A stretch of DNA of 64,000 bases from Actinocatenispora sp963805605 (GCA_963805605.1 CAWDUX010000001.1:372001-436000), one strand, 5' to 3'; counted from the first letter of the stretch, positions 29,102 through 39,929 are shown. Translations and numbers: made by a program. The notes: generated from the sequence alone by a model not told the origin.

Positions 29102-30427
29102 ATGACCGAACCTCGCGATGCGGACAATGCAAGTGAACGGGACGAGGCGATGCGGGTGGGCCGCGACCGCGTCGCCACCGACCCCGAGACGTTCGTGGTG
29201 GTGGGCGCCGGGTTGGCCGGCGCCAAAGCGGTGGAGACGCTGCGGGACGAAGGCTTCGCCGGCCGTATCGTCCTGATCGGCGACGAGGAGGAGCGACCGT
29301 ACGAGCGGCCCCCACTGTCCAAGGGCTATCTGACCGGGTCGGACGCCCGCGACGTCGCCTTCGTCCACGAGCCGGACTGGTACGCCGAACACGACGTGGA
29401 GCTGCGCCGTGCGGTCCGCGCCACCATGCTGGACACCACGACGCACACCCTCACCCTGGACGGCTACCAGGAACTGCGCTACGACCAGTTGCTGCTGGCC
29501 ACCGGATCGCGGGTCACCCAACTGGACGTGCCCGGCGCGACCCTGCCCGGCGTGCGTTACCTACGCACCTTCGCCGACTCCGACGAACTGCTGGAACGCT
29601 TCCGCGCCGCCGGTGAGGGAGGCCGCGCGGTCATCGTCGGTGCCGGCTGGATCGGCCTGGAGACCGCCGCCGCGGCCCGCTCGCACGGTCTCGCGGTCAC
29701 CGTGGTGGAACCCGAGGCGGTACCGCTGCGCCGGGTACTGGGCGACGAGATGGGCCGGTTCTTCGCCGACCTGCACGCCGAGCACGGGGTGACGTTCCGC
29801 TTCGGTACCGGAGTCGCGGAGATCCGGGGCGCCGGCGGCCGCGCCGACACGGTCGTACTGACCGACGGCACCGAACTTGCGGCGGACGTCGTGGTGGTGG
29901 GCATCGGCGTACGACCGGCCGTGGAACTGGCCACCTCGGGCGGCCTGGCCGTCGACGACGGTGTCGTCACCGACGAGCACCTGCGTACCTCCGCCCAGGA
30001 CGTCTACGCCTGCGGTGACGTGGCGAACTCGTTGCGTCCCTGGCTCGGCCGGCGCCTGCGGGTGGAGCACTGGTCCAACGCGCTGGACGGTGGGCCGGCC
30101 GCGGCGCGGGCGATGATGGGCGGGCAGGAGGCGTACGACCCGGTGCCGTACTTCTTCTCCGACCAGTACGACGTCGGCCTGGAGTACGCCGGCTACGCCG
30201 GGGACGCCCGGGAACCTGGCGCCTTCGACGACCTGGTCATCCGCGGTGACCTGGCCGGCCGCGAGTTCATCGCGTTCTGGCTGCGCGAGGGACGGGTGCT
30301 CGCCGGCATGAACGTCAACGTCTGGGACGTCACCGATCCGATCCAGGCACTGGTCCGCTCCGGCGCGACGGTGGACCGGGCCGCGCTGGCCGACCCGACC
30401 GTGACGCTGGAGTCTCTGCTGCCCTGA
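29102..30427 (+). CDS. FAD-dependent NAD(P)H oxidoreductase (ferredoxin reductase-like)
   Basis: A 441-residue two-dinucleotide-fold flavoprotein of the ferredoxin/rubredoxin reductase group. FAD motif VVVGAGLAGAKAVETLRDEGF is near residue 35, PYERPPLSKGYLTG follows, NAD(P)-binding VIVGAGWIGLETAAAA near 180, second FAD motif VYACGDVANSL near 300, and a C-terminal reductase domain (about 345-425). It would pass electrons to a ferredoxin or cytochrome P450 partner, none of which is encoded nearby. An extra hydrophilic N-terminus of about 30 residues is present. It ends at a strong terminator. Confidence 0.9.
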   Translation: MTEPRDADNASERDEAMRVGRDRVATDPETFVVVGAGLAGAKAVETLRDEGFAGRIVLIGDEEERPYERPPLSKGYLTGSDARDVAFVHEPDWYAEHDVELRRAVRATMLDTTTHTLTLDGYQELRYDQLLLATGSRVTQLDVPGATLPGVRYLRTFADSDELLERFRAAGEGGRAVIVGAGWIGLETAAAARSHGLAVTVVEPEAVPLRRVLGDEMGRFFADLHAEHGVTFRFGTGVAEIRGAGGRADTVVLTDGTELAADVVVVGIGVRPAVELATSGGLAVDDGVVTDEHLRTSAQDVYACGDVANSLRPWLGRRLRVEHWSNALDGGPAAARAMMGGQEAYDPVPYFFSDQYDVGLEYAGYAGDAREPGAFDDLVIRGDLAGREFIAFWLREGRVLAGMNVNVWDVTDPIQALVRSGATVDRAALADPTVTLESLLP

Positions 30428-30436
30428 CCGCTGCCG

Positions 30437-30466
30437 CGCCGCCGGTGTCCCGTGACACCGGCGGCG
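30437..30466. terminator. Bidirectional terminator between FAD reductase and rtcB
   Basis: A perfect 13-base-pair stem (CGCCGCCGGTGTC/GACACCGGCGGCG) with a four-base loop lies ten bases after the reductase stop and seven before the end of convergent rtcB. It probably ends both transcripts. Confidence 0.82.
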
Positions 30467-30472
30467 GGTGGT

Positions 30473-31672
30473 TCAGCCCTTCACACACACCACCTGCTTG
30501 AGGTGGTGCGCGATCTCGACCAGGTCGGCCTGCTGCGCCATCACCTGCCGCAGATTCTTGTACGCGCCGGGAATCTCGTCGACCACCCCGGCGTCCTTAC
30601 GGCACTCCACCCCGGCGGTCTGCGCGGCGAGGTCGGCGACGGTGAACGTCTTCTTCGCCTTCGTACGGCTCATCCGCCGGCCCGCGCCGTGCGAGGCCGA
30701 ACAGAACGCGTCCGGGTTGCCCAGTCCGCGCACGATGTAGGAGCCGGTACCCATCGAGCCGGGGATGATGCCCATCTCGCCGGTGCCGGCCCGGATCGCG
30801 CCCTTGCGGGTGACCAGCAGCTCCTCCCCGTCGTAGGTCTCCTCCGCGACGTAGTTGTGGTGGCAGGAGACCGGCTCGTCGAAGCGCGCCCGGTGCAGCT
30901 GCTCGCGTACCGTCCGGCAGACCAGTGCGAGCATCAGTTCCCGGTTGCGTCGCGCGTAGTCCTGCGCCCAGAACAGATCGCGGCGGTAGGCGTCCATCTC
31001 CGGCGTACCGGCCAGGAACACCGCGAGATCACGGTCGGGCAGCCCGGCGTTGTGCGGCTGCGTACGGGCCACCGACATGTGCCGCTCGGCCAGTTCCTTG
31101 CCGATGTTGCGGGATCCGGAGTGCAGCATCACCCAGACCCGCCCCTCGTCCGCGCCACCGGATTCCAGACAGATCTCGATGAAGTGGTTACCGCCGCCCA
31201 GCGTGCCGAGCTGCTTGCGGGCCCGTACCTCCAGCTGCTGCACCTTCGGATGCAGGTCACCGAATCCCGACCAGAAGTCCGCCCAGTCCGCCGTCCTCAT
31301 CCCCCAGACGCGCCGCGGGTCGACCGGGTCGTCGTGCGACCGGAACCCGACCGGTACCGCAGCCTCGATCGCCGCTCGCAGTGCACCGAGATCATCGGGC
31401 AGATCGGCAGCGGTCAGCGAGGTACGTACCGCGGACATCCCGCAGCCGATGTCCACGCCGACCGCGGCCGGTGCGACCGCCTGCCGCATCGCGATGACCG
31501 AGCCGACCGTGGCGCCCTTGCCCAGATGTACGTCGGGCATGACCGCGACGCCGTGCGTCCAGGGCAGCGAACCGATGTTGCGCAACTGGGTGAGTGCCTG
31601 CGACTCGATCGTGTACGGGTCGGTCCACACCTTGACCGGTGCCCGGGTGCCGGGCAGCAGCGTGTAACTCAT
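30473..31672 (-). CDS. rtcB: RNA-splicing ligase RtcB
   Basis: A 399-residue RtcB that joins RNA 2',3'-cyclic phosphate (or 3'-phosphate) ends to 5'-OH ends using GTP and Mn2+. Active-site segments are all present: PDVHLGKGATVGSV, GVDIGCGM (metal Cys), LGGGNHFIE, HSGSRNIG, HHNYVAEE, and SASHGAGRRMSR with the guanylylated His. ATG at 31672 follows a GGAG site. No archease or RtcA gene is next to it. It is divergent from the leader peptide/LeuRS-like unit, sharing a 360-base region. Likely role is repair of cleaved tRNA or rRNA under stress (family knowledge). Confidence 0.96.
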   Translation of the reverse strand: MSYTLLPGTRAPVKVWTDPYTIESQALTQLRNIGSLPWTHGVAVMPDVHLGKGATVGSVIAMRQAVAPAAVGVDIGCGMSAVRTSLTAADLPDDLGALRAAIEAAVPVGFRSHDDPVDPRRVWGMRTADWADFWSGFGDLHPKVQQLEVRARKQLGTLGGGNHFIEICLESGGADEGRVWVMLHSGSRNIGKELAERHMSVARTQPHNAGLPDRDLAVFLAGTPEMDAYRRDLFWAQDYARRNRELMLALVCRTVREQLHRARFDEPVSCHHNYVAEETYDGEELLVTRKGAIRAGTGEMGIIPGSMGTGSYIVRGLGNPDAFCSASHGAGRRMSRTKAKKTFTVADLAAQTAGVECRKDAGVVDEIPGAYKNLRQVMAQQADLVEIAHHLKQVVCVKG

Positions 31673-32020
31673 GGTTGCTCCAGGATCAGGGCGCGCTACT
31701 GCGCGCGAAGGGTTTCCTTGCGCCCGGCCGGGTCGATCACGGACCGGTGCGCTGTGGCGGTCAGCTCGGGTGCTGACTCAGCCGGTGTGGGCTGGGCGAC
31801 AGGCTCTGACCGGACGCCGTCGTTGCCGTGGCTGCCTTCCTCGCACTGTCGCCTCCTCCGGTTCGTCTCGTCGACGCGCGGTGCGTCGACGGATCGTGCG
31901 CGGCGTACGGTACGCCGCAGGTGGTGCAGATTCTGGCACACACCGCGTACGACACCAACCGGTTAGCGACGGGACCGGTTCCGCAGGAACTTATCCCGGT
32001 GCCCTGGCGCCGAAGGCGCC
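31673..32020. other. Divergent regulatory region between rtcB and the LeuRS-like unit
   Basis: About 350 bases without a credible gene. It contains GCGCGC-TACT-GCGCGC close to the rtcB start, two perfect inverted repeats in tandem at 31870-31918, and GGCGCC-GAA-GGCGCC at 32006-32020 just before the -10 box of the leader peptide. Short frames on both strands lack ribosome sites and normal composition. Confidence 0.5.
31870..31918. repeat. Two tandem palindromes upstream of leader/LeuRS-like unit
   Basis: GTCGACGC-GCGGT-GCGTCGAC (31870-31890, 8 bp arms) and GCGGCGTAC-G-GTACGCCGC (31900-31918, 9 bp arms) lie side by side between the divergent rtcB and LeuRS-like promoters. Their position and symmetry suit binding sites for dimeric regulators, but this is inference. 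Confidence 0.5.
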
Positions 32021-32026
32021 TATACT
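32021..32026 (+). promoter_or_regulatory. Promoter -10 box (TATACT) for a leaderless leader-peptide transcript
   Basis: TATACT is a near-perfect -10 hexamer, and the ATG of the leader peptide starts seven bases after it, at the expected transcription start. This would make the transcript leaderless, a common arrangement in actinobacteria. No good -35 element is visible; the spacer holds the palindrome GGCGCC-GAA-GGCGCC. Confidence 0.6.
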
Positions 32027-32032
32027 TCGGGT

Positions 32033-32074
32033 ATGCGAGGACGGCTGCTCCTTCGACCGCCGCGCCGGCTCTAG
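32033..32074 (+). CDS. Leucine-rich leader peptide of an attenuator
   Basis: A 13-codon frame, MRGRLLLRPPRRL then TAG. It has three adjacent leucine codons (CTG CTC CTT) and a fourth Leu codon before the stop, including CTT, which is rare in this genome. It lies at the start of the transcript, 109 bases before the LeuRS-like gene, with stem-loops and a terminator between. This is the classic layout of ribosome-mediated attenuation: scarcity of charged tRNA-Leu stalls the ribosome at codons 5-7 and changes the downstream folding. The frame has no Shine-Dalgarno site, consistent with leaderless translation. Confidence 0.72.
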   Translation: MRGRLLLRPPRRL

Positions 32075-32126
32075 CGGGCGACCTCGGGCCTGTCGACAGG
32101 TCCCGACGGCGCCGCACCGGTGCGGC
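32074..32126 (+). promoter_or_regulatory. Attenuator stems between leader peptide and terminator
   Basis: Two stem-loops follow the leader stop: 32085-32105 (eight pairs with one bulge around CTGTCGACAG) and 32111-32126 (GCCGCA/TGCGGC). GCGGG at 32074-32078, directly at the leader stop, can pair with CCCGC in the 5' arm of the terminator (32130-32134) and so could act as antiterminator when the ribosome stalls upstream on the Leu codons. A ribosome reaching the stop would cover GCGGG and let the terminator form. The pairings are seen; the switch is inferred. Confidence 0.55.
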
Positions 32127-32147
32127 AGACCCGCCATGTGCGGGTCT
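32127..32147 (+). terminator. Attenuation terminator before the LeuRS-like gene
   Basis: AGACCCGC/GCGGGTCT forms a perfect 8-base-pair stem with loop CATGT and is followed by TTCGTCATTT, the most T-rich stretch in the neighbourhood. It lies 36 bases before the LeuRS-like start, so it must be read through for expression. Confidence 0.75.
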
Positions 32148-32182
32148 TCGTCATTTCCGGAGCCGTCCTCGAGGAGACCGTC

Positions 32183-34111
<1,929 letters not shown>

Positions 34112-34229
34112 GCTGTTCCCGGCCGCGCTGGGCCGGCCGCGCTGCGATGCCGGCCGGGCCGCGCTGCCGCACCGGCCCAGCCATTCGGCCGCCTGGTCGG
34201 GCCGGCGCGGCCCGTGCCAGGATCACGTT

Positions 34230-34754
34230 GTGCTGAATGCCGACATCCGACCGCGGACCGAGACCGATCTTCCCGCCTGTGTGGCCGTGCTGCGCCAGGT
34301 ACACGACTCGGACGGGTACCCGATGGCGTGGCCGGCGGATCCGACCGGCTGGCTGACTCCTCGCGACGTACTGGCCGGTTGGGTGCTGCGGGACGACACC
34401 GGTCTGGTGGGACACGTACTGCTGTGTGCCGGTGGTGACCCGGACCCACGGGTCACCGCCGCTGCCGGGGTGCCCGGGGACCGGCTCGCCTTCGTCAGCC
34501 GGTTGTTCGTCGCGCCCGCCGCGCGCCGGCGGGGAGCCGGTGCGGCGTTGCTGCGCCAGGCGACCGAGCAGGCCACCCAGCGGGATCGACGGTTGGCGCT
34601 GGACGTGGTGGAGGACGAGCGCGGCGCGGCGGTGGCGCTGTACGAGCGGTCCGGCTGGCAGCGGCTGACCACCGTACCGGCGACCTGGACCGCCCCGGAC
34701 GGCACCCGGCCTCGGGTGCACTACTACCTCAGCCCAGCCCCGGCCACCGGCTGA
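34230..34754 (+). CDS. GNAT family N-acetyltransferase
   Basis: A 174-residue acetyl-CoA-dependent acyltransferase. The acetyl-CoA-binding motif A is VSRLFVAPAARRRGAGAALLRQATEQA (R/Q-x-x-G-x-G/A type), followed by LDVVEDERGAAVALYERSGW (motif B). Substrate unknown. GTG at 34230 begins MLNADIRPRTETDLPACVAVLRQ. It lies 118 bases after the LeuRS-like gene on the same strand; a run of GGCCGCGCTG repeats lies between. If linked to that gene, it might detoxify an aminoacyl-nucleotide inhibitor, but this is speculation. Confidence 0.85.
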   Translation: MLNADIRPRTETDLPACVAVLRQVHDSDGYPMAWPADPTGWLTPRDVLAGWVLRDDTGLVGHVLLCAGGDPDPRVTAAAGVPGDRLAFVSRLFVAPAARRRGAGAALLRQATEQATQRDRRLALDVVEDERGAAVALYERSGWQRLTTVPATWTAPDGTRPRVHYYLSPAPATG

Positions 34755-34862
34755 GCCGCTCCGTGGCCGGGAGAGCTACGTCAAACCGGGCGGGGCGGGC
34801 GATGTGCGCTGTGCCCCGCACGGGAGGATGGTGGACGGGTACGAGGAGGTGACCGGGAGCAG

Positions 34863-36731
34863 ATGGCTGGCCGGATCCTGGACGCGGACATCGCGGCCGT
34901 ACGCGAGCGGGTCTCGATCGTCGAGGTGATCGGCGAGCATGTCACGCTGCGTCCGGCCGGAAGTGGAAACCTGAAGGGACTGTGTCCCTTCCACGACGAG
35001 AAGTCGCCGAGTTTCAACGTCACCCCTGCCCGGAATGTCTACTACTGCTTCGGCTGCGGGAAGGGCGGCGACGCCATCAGCTTCCTGATGGACGTCGAGC
35101 ATCTGACCTTCGGCGAATCGGTGGAACTGCTCGCCAACCAGGTCGGCATCACACTGCGCTACGACGAGAGCGGTGCCGGGGCACGCTCCCGGGACGATGG
35201 CGGTGGCCGCAAGCGGCTGATCGCCGCGCACGCCGACGCCGCGGCCTTCTACGCCGAACGCCTCGCCGCCCCCGACGCCCGGATCGCCCGGGAGTTCCTC
35301 GCCCAACGCGGCTTCGACCGGGACGCCGCCGCACGCTACGGCTGCGGTTTCGCCCCGGACTCCTGGGACGCGCTCACCCGGCATCTGCGTTCCAAGGGCT
35401 ACCAGGCGCCGGAACTGATCTCCGCTGGGCTGATCCGTGAGGCCCGCTCCGGCAACCTGATCGACCGGTTCCGTCGCCGGCTGGTCTGGCCGATCCGGGA
35501 CATCTCCGGCGACGTCATCGGCTTCGGCGCCCGCAAACTGTTCGACGACGACGACGGACCCAAGTACCTCAACACCCCCGAGACCTCGATCTACAAGAAG
35601 TCGCACGTGCTGTACGGCATTGACCAGGCGAAACGCGAGATCGCCCGGCAGGGTCGCGCGGTCATCGTGGAGGGCTATACCGACGTGATGGCCTGCCACC
35701 TGGCCGGCGTACCGACCGCCATCGCCACCTGCGGCACCGCGTTCGGCGCCGACCACATCGGGGTGCTGCGCCGGCTGCTGATGGACGCCGACGACTTCGC
35801 CGGGGAGATCATCTTCACCTTCGACGGGGACGAGGCCGGCCAGCGGGCCGCGCTGCGGGCGTTCCAGGACGACCAGAAGTTCGTCGCCCGTACCTATGTG
35901 GCGATCGGGCCGGACAACATGGACCCGTGCGAGCTGCGGCTGGCCAAAGGAGACCTGGCGGTCTGCGACCTGGTCGCCGGGCGCGAACCGCTCATCGACT
36001 TCGCCCTGCGCAGCGTGCTGCGCCGCTACGACCTGGACACCGCCGAAGGGCAGTCGTTCGCATTGCGGGCCACCGCGCCGATGGTCGCCCGGATCAAGGA
36101 CGAGTACCTGCGCCCCCGTTATGTACAGAAGCTCGCCGGGCACATCGGGGTGGACGTCGATGAGGCGCGCCGGGCCGTTGGGCAGGCCGTACGCAGCGGC
36201 GCCGGTCCGGGCGCCCTGGCACCTGGCCGGAGCACGGCCCGGGCCGTGCCGGCCACCGACAGCCCGCAGGGCCTGGTCGAGCGGGAGGCGCTGAAACTGG
36301 CCCTGCAGTACCCGGCGCTGGCCGGCCCGCTGTTCGACGTGGTGGACCAGACCGCGTACGCGCACCCGGTGCACGCCGTGGTCCGGGAGGCGATCGCGCA
36401 GGCCGGTGGTGCGGCCACGGCCACCGGCGGTGCCGGCTGGGTCGAGGCGGTACGCGGCTGCTGCGCGGACCTGGCCGCGCAGGCACTGGTCACCGAGCTG
36501 ACCGTGGAGCCGCTGCGCTACGAGCCGGAACCCGATCCGCGCTACGTGAGCATCACCCTGGCGCGGCTGCAACTGCCCGAGATCAACCAACGCATCCGGC
36601 AGATCAAGTCGAAGGCGCAGCGGATCAACCCGGTCCAACACAAGGACGAGTATCTGGCCCTGTTCGGTGAACTGGCGTCGCTCGAACAGCACGCCCGCGG
36701 GCTACGGGAACAGACCATCGGTGGACTGTAG
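34863..36731 (+). CDS. dnaG: DNA primase DnaG
   Basis: A 622-residue primase that makes RNA primers at the replication fork. The N-terminal zinc ribbon reads LCPFHDEKSPSFNVTPARN then YYCFGCGKGGD; the TOPRIM domain has VIVEGYTDVMACHLAGV and FTFDGDEAGQ with the metal-binding acids; the C-terminal region (about 430-620) is the helicase-binding domain. ATG at 34863 follows GGAGGTGACC. A small conserved gene follows ten bases later and is probably in the same operon. Confidence 0.97.
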   Translation: MAGRILDADIAAVRERVSIVEVIGEHVTLRPAGSGNLKGLCPFHDEKSPSFNVTPARNVYYCFGCGKGGDAISFLMDVEHLTFGESVELLANQVGITLRYDESGAGARSRDDGGGRKRLIAAHADAAAFYAERLAAPDARIAREFLAQRGFDRDAAARYGCGFAPDSWDALTRHLRSKGYQAPELISAGLIREARSGNLIDRFRRRLVWPIRDISGDVIGFGARKLFDDDDGPKYLNTPETSIYKKSHVLYGIDQAKREIARQGRAVIVEGYTDVMACHLAGVPTAIATCGTAFGADHIGVLRRLLMDADDFAGEIIFTFDGDEAGQRAALRAFQDDQKFVARTYVAIGPDNMDPCELRLAKGDLAVCDLVAGREPLIDFALRSVLRRYDLDTAEGQSFALRATAPMVARIKDEYLRPRYVQKLAGHIGVDVDEARRAVGQAVRSGAGPGALAPGRSTARAVPATDSPQGLVEREALKLALQYPALAGPLFDVVDQTAYAHPVHAVVREAIAQAGGAATATGGAGWVEAVRGCCADLAAQALVTELTVEPLRYEPEPDPRYVSITLARLQLPEINQRIRQIKSKAQRINPVQHKDEYLALFGELASLEQHARGLREQTIGGL

Positions 36732-36740
36732 GGAGAACCC

Positions 36741-37277
36741 ATGGGACTGCTGAGAAGCCTGCGTCGGCGTCGGCTGCCCGCCGAGGCGCGTCGACCCCTG
36801 GACGCCAACGAACATGTGGTGAGCTGGGCGGCGTGCCGGGACGGCGGCCATCTCGTTGCCACCAACCACGGCCTGTGGCTGCCGGAGCGGGACGAGCGGC
36901 TCGGCTGGCACGAGATCCACAAGGCGACCTGGTCCGGTCGGGTGCTCAGCGTCCTGCCGGGGACGTTGGTGACCGCGGCTGGTGACGCGCCGGAGGCCCC
37001 GGTCGACGTGGTCGCCGACGCCGAGCCTGTCGACTGCGCCCTCACCGAACCGGGGGACCTGCCGCAGCAGGTCCGCACCCGGGTGACCCGCAGCGTCGCG
37101 TACACCGCACACCACGAACTGCCCAACGGCGGCGTACGGGTGGTGGCACGTCGGGTACCGGGCCGCAACGGCCTGTCCTGGGCGGTGCGCTACGACCCGG
37201 GCACCATCCTGCTCGGCGCAGACCACGACCAGCTGCGTGAACTGGTGGAACACGCCCGCGCCGACACCGCTGGCTGA
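36741..37277 (+). CDS. Conserved actinobacterial protein downstream of dnaG
   Basis: A 178-residue soluble protein with no membrane segment or cysteine-rich motif apart from a single CRDGGH. It begins with an Arg-rich segment and has a beta-rich middle (HVVSWAACRDGGHLVATNHGLWLP...LGWHEIHKATWSG), like a small PH- or beta-sandwich domain. I do not recognise a function. ATG at 36741 follows GGGAGA, ten bases after the dnaG stop, so it is likely translated from the dnaG mRNA. Confidence 0.75.
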   Translation: MGLLRSLRRRRLPAEARRPLDANEHVVSWAACRDGGHLVATNHGLWLPERDERLGWHEIHKATWSGRVLSVLPGTLVTAAGDAPEAPVDVVADAEPVDCALTEPGDLPQQVRTRVTRSVAYTAHHELPNGGVRVVARRVPGRNGLSWAVRYDPGTILLGADHDQLRELVEHARADTAG

Positions 37278-37332
37278 CTGCTGCGCCCCGGCACGCCCCA
37301 ACTGCCGGAATGGGGCGATAGCGTACGGAGTC

Positions 37333-38280
37333 GTGGCGACCGACGACCTGCTCATCTCCGCGACCGGTCTGGTCAAGCGGTTCGGTGACTTCACCGCGGT
37401 GGACGGCATCGACCTGTCGGTACGCCGCGGTGAAGCATTCGGGTTCCTCGGCCCCAATGGTGCCGGCAAGAGCTCCACCATGCGGATGATCGGCTGCGTG
37501 TCCCCACCGACCGACGGCGCCCTGAGCATCCTGGGCATGCCGGCGGTCAGCAGCGGTCCGGCGATCCGTGCCCGGCTCGGCGTCGTACCGCAGGAGGACT
37601 GCCTCGACGTGGAGCTGACCGTCGCGGAGAACCTGACGGTGTACGCGCGCTACTTCGGCATCCCCCGCCGGGTGGCCCGGCAGCGCACCGACGAACTGCT
37701 GCACTTCGTCCAGCTCGCCGACCGGGCCGCCGACAAGGTGGAGCCGCTGTCCGGCGGCATGAAGCGGCGGCTGACGATCGCCCGTTCTCTGGTCAACGAA
37801 CCCGACCTGGTGCTGCTCGACGAACCGACCACAGGGCTCGATCCGCAGGCCCGCCACCTGGTCTGGGAGCGGCTGTACCGGCTGAAGCAGCGCGGCGTGA
37901 CCCTGGTGCTGACAACCCACTACATGGACGAGGCAGAACAGCTCTGCGACCGCCTGGTGGTGATGGACGCCGGCCGGATCGTCGCGGAAGGCTCACCGAG
38001 CGAGCTGATCGGCCGCTACGCCACCCGCGAGGTGGTGGAACTGCGCTTCGACCTCGACGACCTGGACGGTGTCGCCGGGCGTGCCCTGGCCGGACAGCTG
38101 GCGGGGCTGGCCGACCGTAGCGAGACCCTGCCCGACCGGCTGCTGCTCTACACCGCCGACGGTGACGCCACCCTCGCCGCGGTCACCGGGCGCGGCATCC
38201 AGCCCCGCTCCGCGCTGGTCCGGCGCGGCACGCTCGAAGACGTGTTCCTGCACCTCACCGGTCGGACCCTGGTGGACTGA
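37333..38280 (+). CDS. ABC transporter ATP-binding protein (DrrA/NodI-type)
   Basis: A 315-residue ATPase: Walker A GPNGAGKSS, Q-loop VVPQEDCLDVELT, signature LSGGMKRRLTIARSL, Walker B DLVLLDEPTTGLDP, H-loop TTHYMDEAEQL. The C-terminal extension of about 80 residues is typical of drug/lipo-oligosaccharide exporter ATPases. The start GTG at 37333 is chosen because the upstream frame is poor; there is a weak GGAG close to it. Two ABC-2 permease genes follow within a few bases, giving a complete exporter. The substrate is unknown. Confidence 0.92.
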   Translation: MATDDLLISATGLVKRFGDFTAVDGIDLSVRRGEAFGFLGPNGAGKSSTMRMIGCVSPPTDGALSILGMPAVSSGPAIRARLGVVPQEDCLDVELTVAENLTVYARYFGIPRRVARQRTDELLHFVQLADRAADKVEPLSGGMKRRLTIARSLVNEPDLVLLDEPTTGLDPQARHLVWERLYRLKQRGVTLVLTTHYMDEAEQLCDRLVVMDAGRIVAEGSPSELIGRYATREVVELRFDLDDLDGVAGRALAGQLAGLADRSETLPDRLLLYTADGDATLAAVTGRGIQPRSALVRRGTLEDVFLHLTGRTLVD

Positions 38281-38282
38281 CG

Positions 38283-39047
38283 ATGGTGCACCCCGCCGGC
38301 CATGTACTGGGATACCACCTCATCGGCTACCGCCGTACCTGGTGGGGCACCGTGTTCTCCAGTTTCCTGCTGCCCGTCATCTTCCTGACCGGCATCGGCA
38401 TCGGAGTCGGCGGCTACGTCGACCGCGGCCACCAACTGGGCGTCGACTACCTCAGCTACCTCGCGCCCGGCGTACTCGCCTCCACCGTGCTGGGCGTCGC
38501 CGTCGGTGAATCGACCTACCGGGTCTACTCGCAGTTCGCCTGGGACCGGACCTACCACGCGATGCTCGCCACCCCGCTGCGGGTCGTCGACGTACTCGCC
38601 GGGCAGCTGATGTTCGTGGTGTTCCGGGTGCTGGTCGCGGTCGTGGTGTTCCTCGCCGTGATGGCGGGATTCGGCACCGTGCACTCCTGGTGGGCCGCGG
38701 CGGTGCTGCCGGTGTCCGCCCTGCTCGCGCTGGCCTGCGCGGCACCCACCTTCGCGTTCACCGCCACCCAGCACTCCGACCACGGGTTCTCCGTACTGCA
38801 ACGGTTCGTGGTGATCCCGTTCCAACTGTTCTCCGGGGTGTTCTTCCCGATCTCCCAACTGCCGCCGGTGACCCGGCCGCTGGCGTACGTGTCGCCACTG
38901 TGGCACGGAGTGCAGCTGTGCCGGGGCATGACGCTGGGCACCCTGTCACCCTGGCCGGCGCTGGGCCACCTGGCGTACCTGACCCTGTGGGCGGCGGCCG
39001 GGTTCGTGCTGGCGCACCGTACGTTCCGTCGCCGGCTGGTGTTCTAG
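38283..39047 (+). CDS. ABC-2 type permease (first)
   Basis: A 254-residue permease with six membrane helices, including VFSSFLLPVIFLTGIGIGVGGYV near the N-terminus and SPLWHGVQLCRGMTLGTL in the region typical of NodJ/DrrB-type permeases. It begins two bases after the ATPase stop (ATG at 38283). With the next permease it would form a heterodimeric channel. Confidence 0.9.
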   Translation: MVHPAGHVLGYHLIGYRRTWWGTVFSSFLLPVIFLTGIGIGVGGYVDRGHQLGVDYLSYLAPGVLASTVLGVAVGESTYRVYSQFAWDRTYHAMLATPLRVVDVLAGQLMFVVFRVLVAVVVFLAVMAGFGTVHSWWAAAVLPVSALLALACAAPTFAFTATQHSDHGFSVLQRFVVIPFQLFSGVFFPISQLPPVTRPLAYVSPLWHGVQLCRGMTLGTLSPWPALGHLAYLTLWAAAGFVLAHRTFRRRLVF

Positions 39048-39064
39048 ATGCCGAGCTGGTGCCG

Positions 39065-39853
39065 ATGCTGACCCTGCTGGCCGCCCGCGTCGACCCGCGC
39101 CGCTGCGCCGCCGTCGTCGAACGCAACCTGGTTGTCTACCGGCGCGGCTGGATCGTGCTGCTGTCCGGGTTCTTCGAACCGGTGCTGTACCTGCTCTCCC
39201 TCGGCGTCGGGCTCGGCCAGCTCGTCGGCGACATCCCGGTGCCGGGCGGCAGCCTGCCCTACCCGGTGTTCGTGGCCCCCGCCATGCTCGCCGTACAGGC
39301 CATGAACGCCTCACTCATCGAAACCACCTTCGGGGTGTTCGGCAAGCTCAAGTACATGCGTCTGTACGACGCGGTGCTCGCCACCCCCGTCAGCCCCACC
39401 GACCTCGCCCTCGGTGAGATCGGCTGGTGCCTGCTACGCAGCGGGCTCTATTCGGCGGCGTTCCTCGGGGTGATGGCCGCGCTGGGCCTGACCCCTTCCT
39501 GGTGGGCGTTGCTCGCGCTGCCGGCGGCGCTGCTGACGGGCTTCGCGTTCGCGGCGCTCGGCATGGCACTCACCACGTTCCTGCGCAGCTGGCAGGACTT
39601 CGACTACGTCATGGTGATCATGATGGTGATGTTCCTGTTCGCCGGTACGTTCGCACCACTCGACGCCTACCCGGGCTGGGTACGTCCGCTGGTCGAACTC
39701 ACCCCGCTCTACCACGGCGTGGCGCTCAGCCGGGGCCTCACCACCGGCGCGCTGACCGGGGCGCTCCTCGCCCACGTCGCCTACCTGATGGTCTGCTGCG
39801 TACTGGGGCTCGCGGTGGCCACCCGCCGGATGGGTGCCCTGCTGATGCGCTGA
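39065..39853 (+). CDS. ABC-2 type permease (second)
   Basis: A 262-residue permease paralogous to the preceding one: LSGFFEPVLYLLSLGVGLG, the MVIMMVMFLFAGTFAPLDAYPGW segment and LTPLYHGVALSRGLTTG correspond to matching parts of its neighbour. Start ATG at 39065; GTG at 39059 is an alternative. The NodJ-type pattern (TPLYHGV) fits export of a lipid-linked or hydrophobic molecule. Confidence 0.9.
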   Translation: MLTLLAARVDPRRCAAVVERNLVVYRRGWIVLLSGFFEPVLYLLSLGVGLGQLVGDIPVPGGSLPYPVFVAPAMLAVQAMNASLIETTFGVFGKLKYMRLYDAVLATPVSPTDLALGEIGWCLLRSGLYSAAFLGVMAALGLTPSWWALLALPAALLTGFAFAALGMALTTFLRSWQDFDYVMVIMMVMFLFAGTFAPLDAYPGWVRPLVELTPLYHGVALSRGLTTGALTGALLAHVAYLMVCCVLGLAVATRRMGALLMR

Positions 39854-39929
39854 CCCTCACAGCCGGACACGCCGAGCGGCCGGCCGGCGCGAACACCGGG
39901 CCCGGCCGCTGGTCGCCGCGCCGCCTGGG

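Noticed and set aside
32021..32182. T-box riboswitch upstream of the LeuRS-like gene
   Set aside because: No T-box sequence or specifier-loop architecture is seen, and the space is too short; the Leu-codon leader peptide fits.
34776..36692. Long minus-strand open frame (638 codons) opposite dnaG
   Set aside because: It is fully antisense to dnaG, which has all primase motifs, and its composition is that of a shadow frame.
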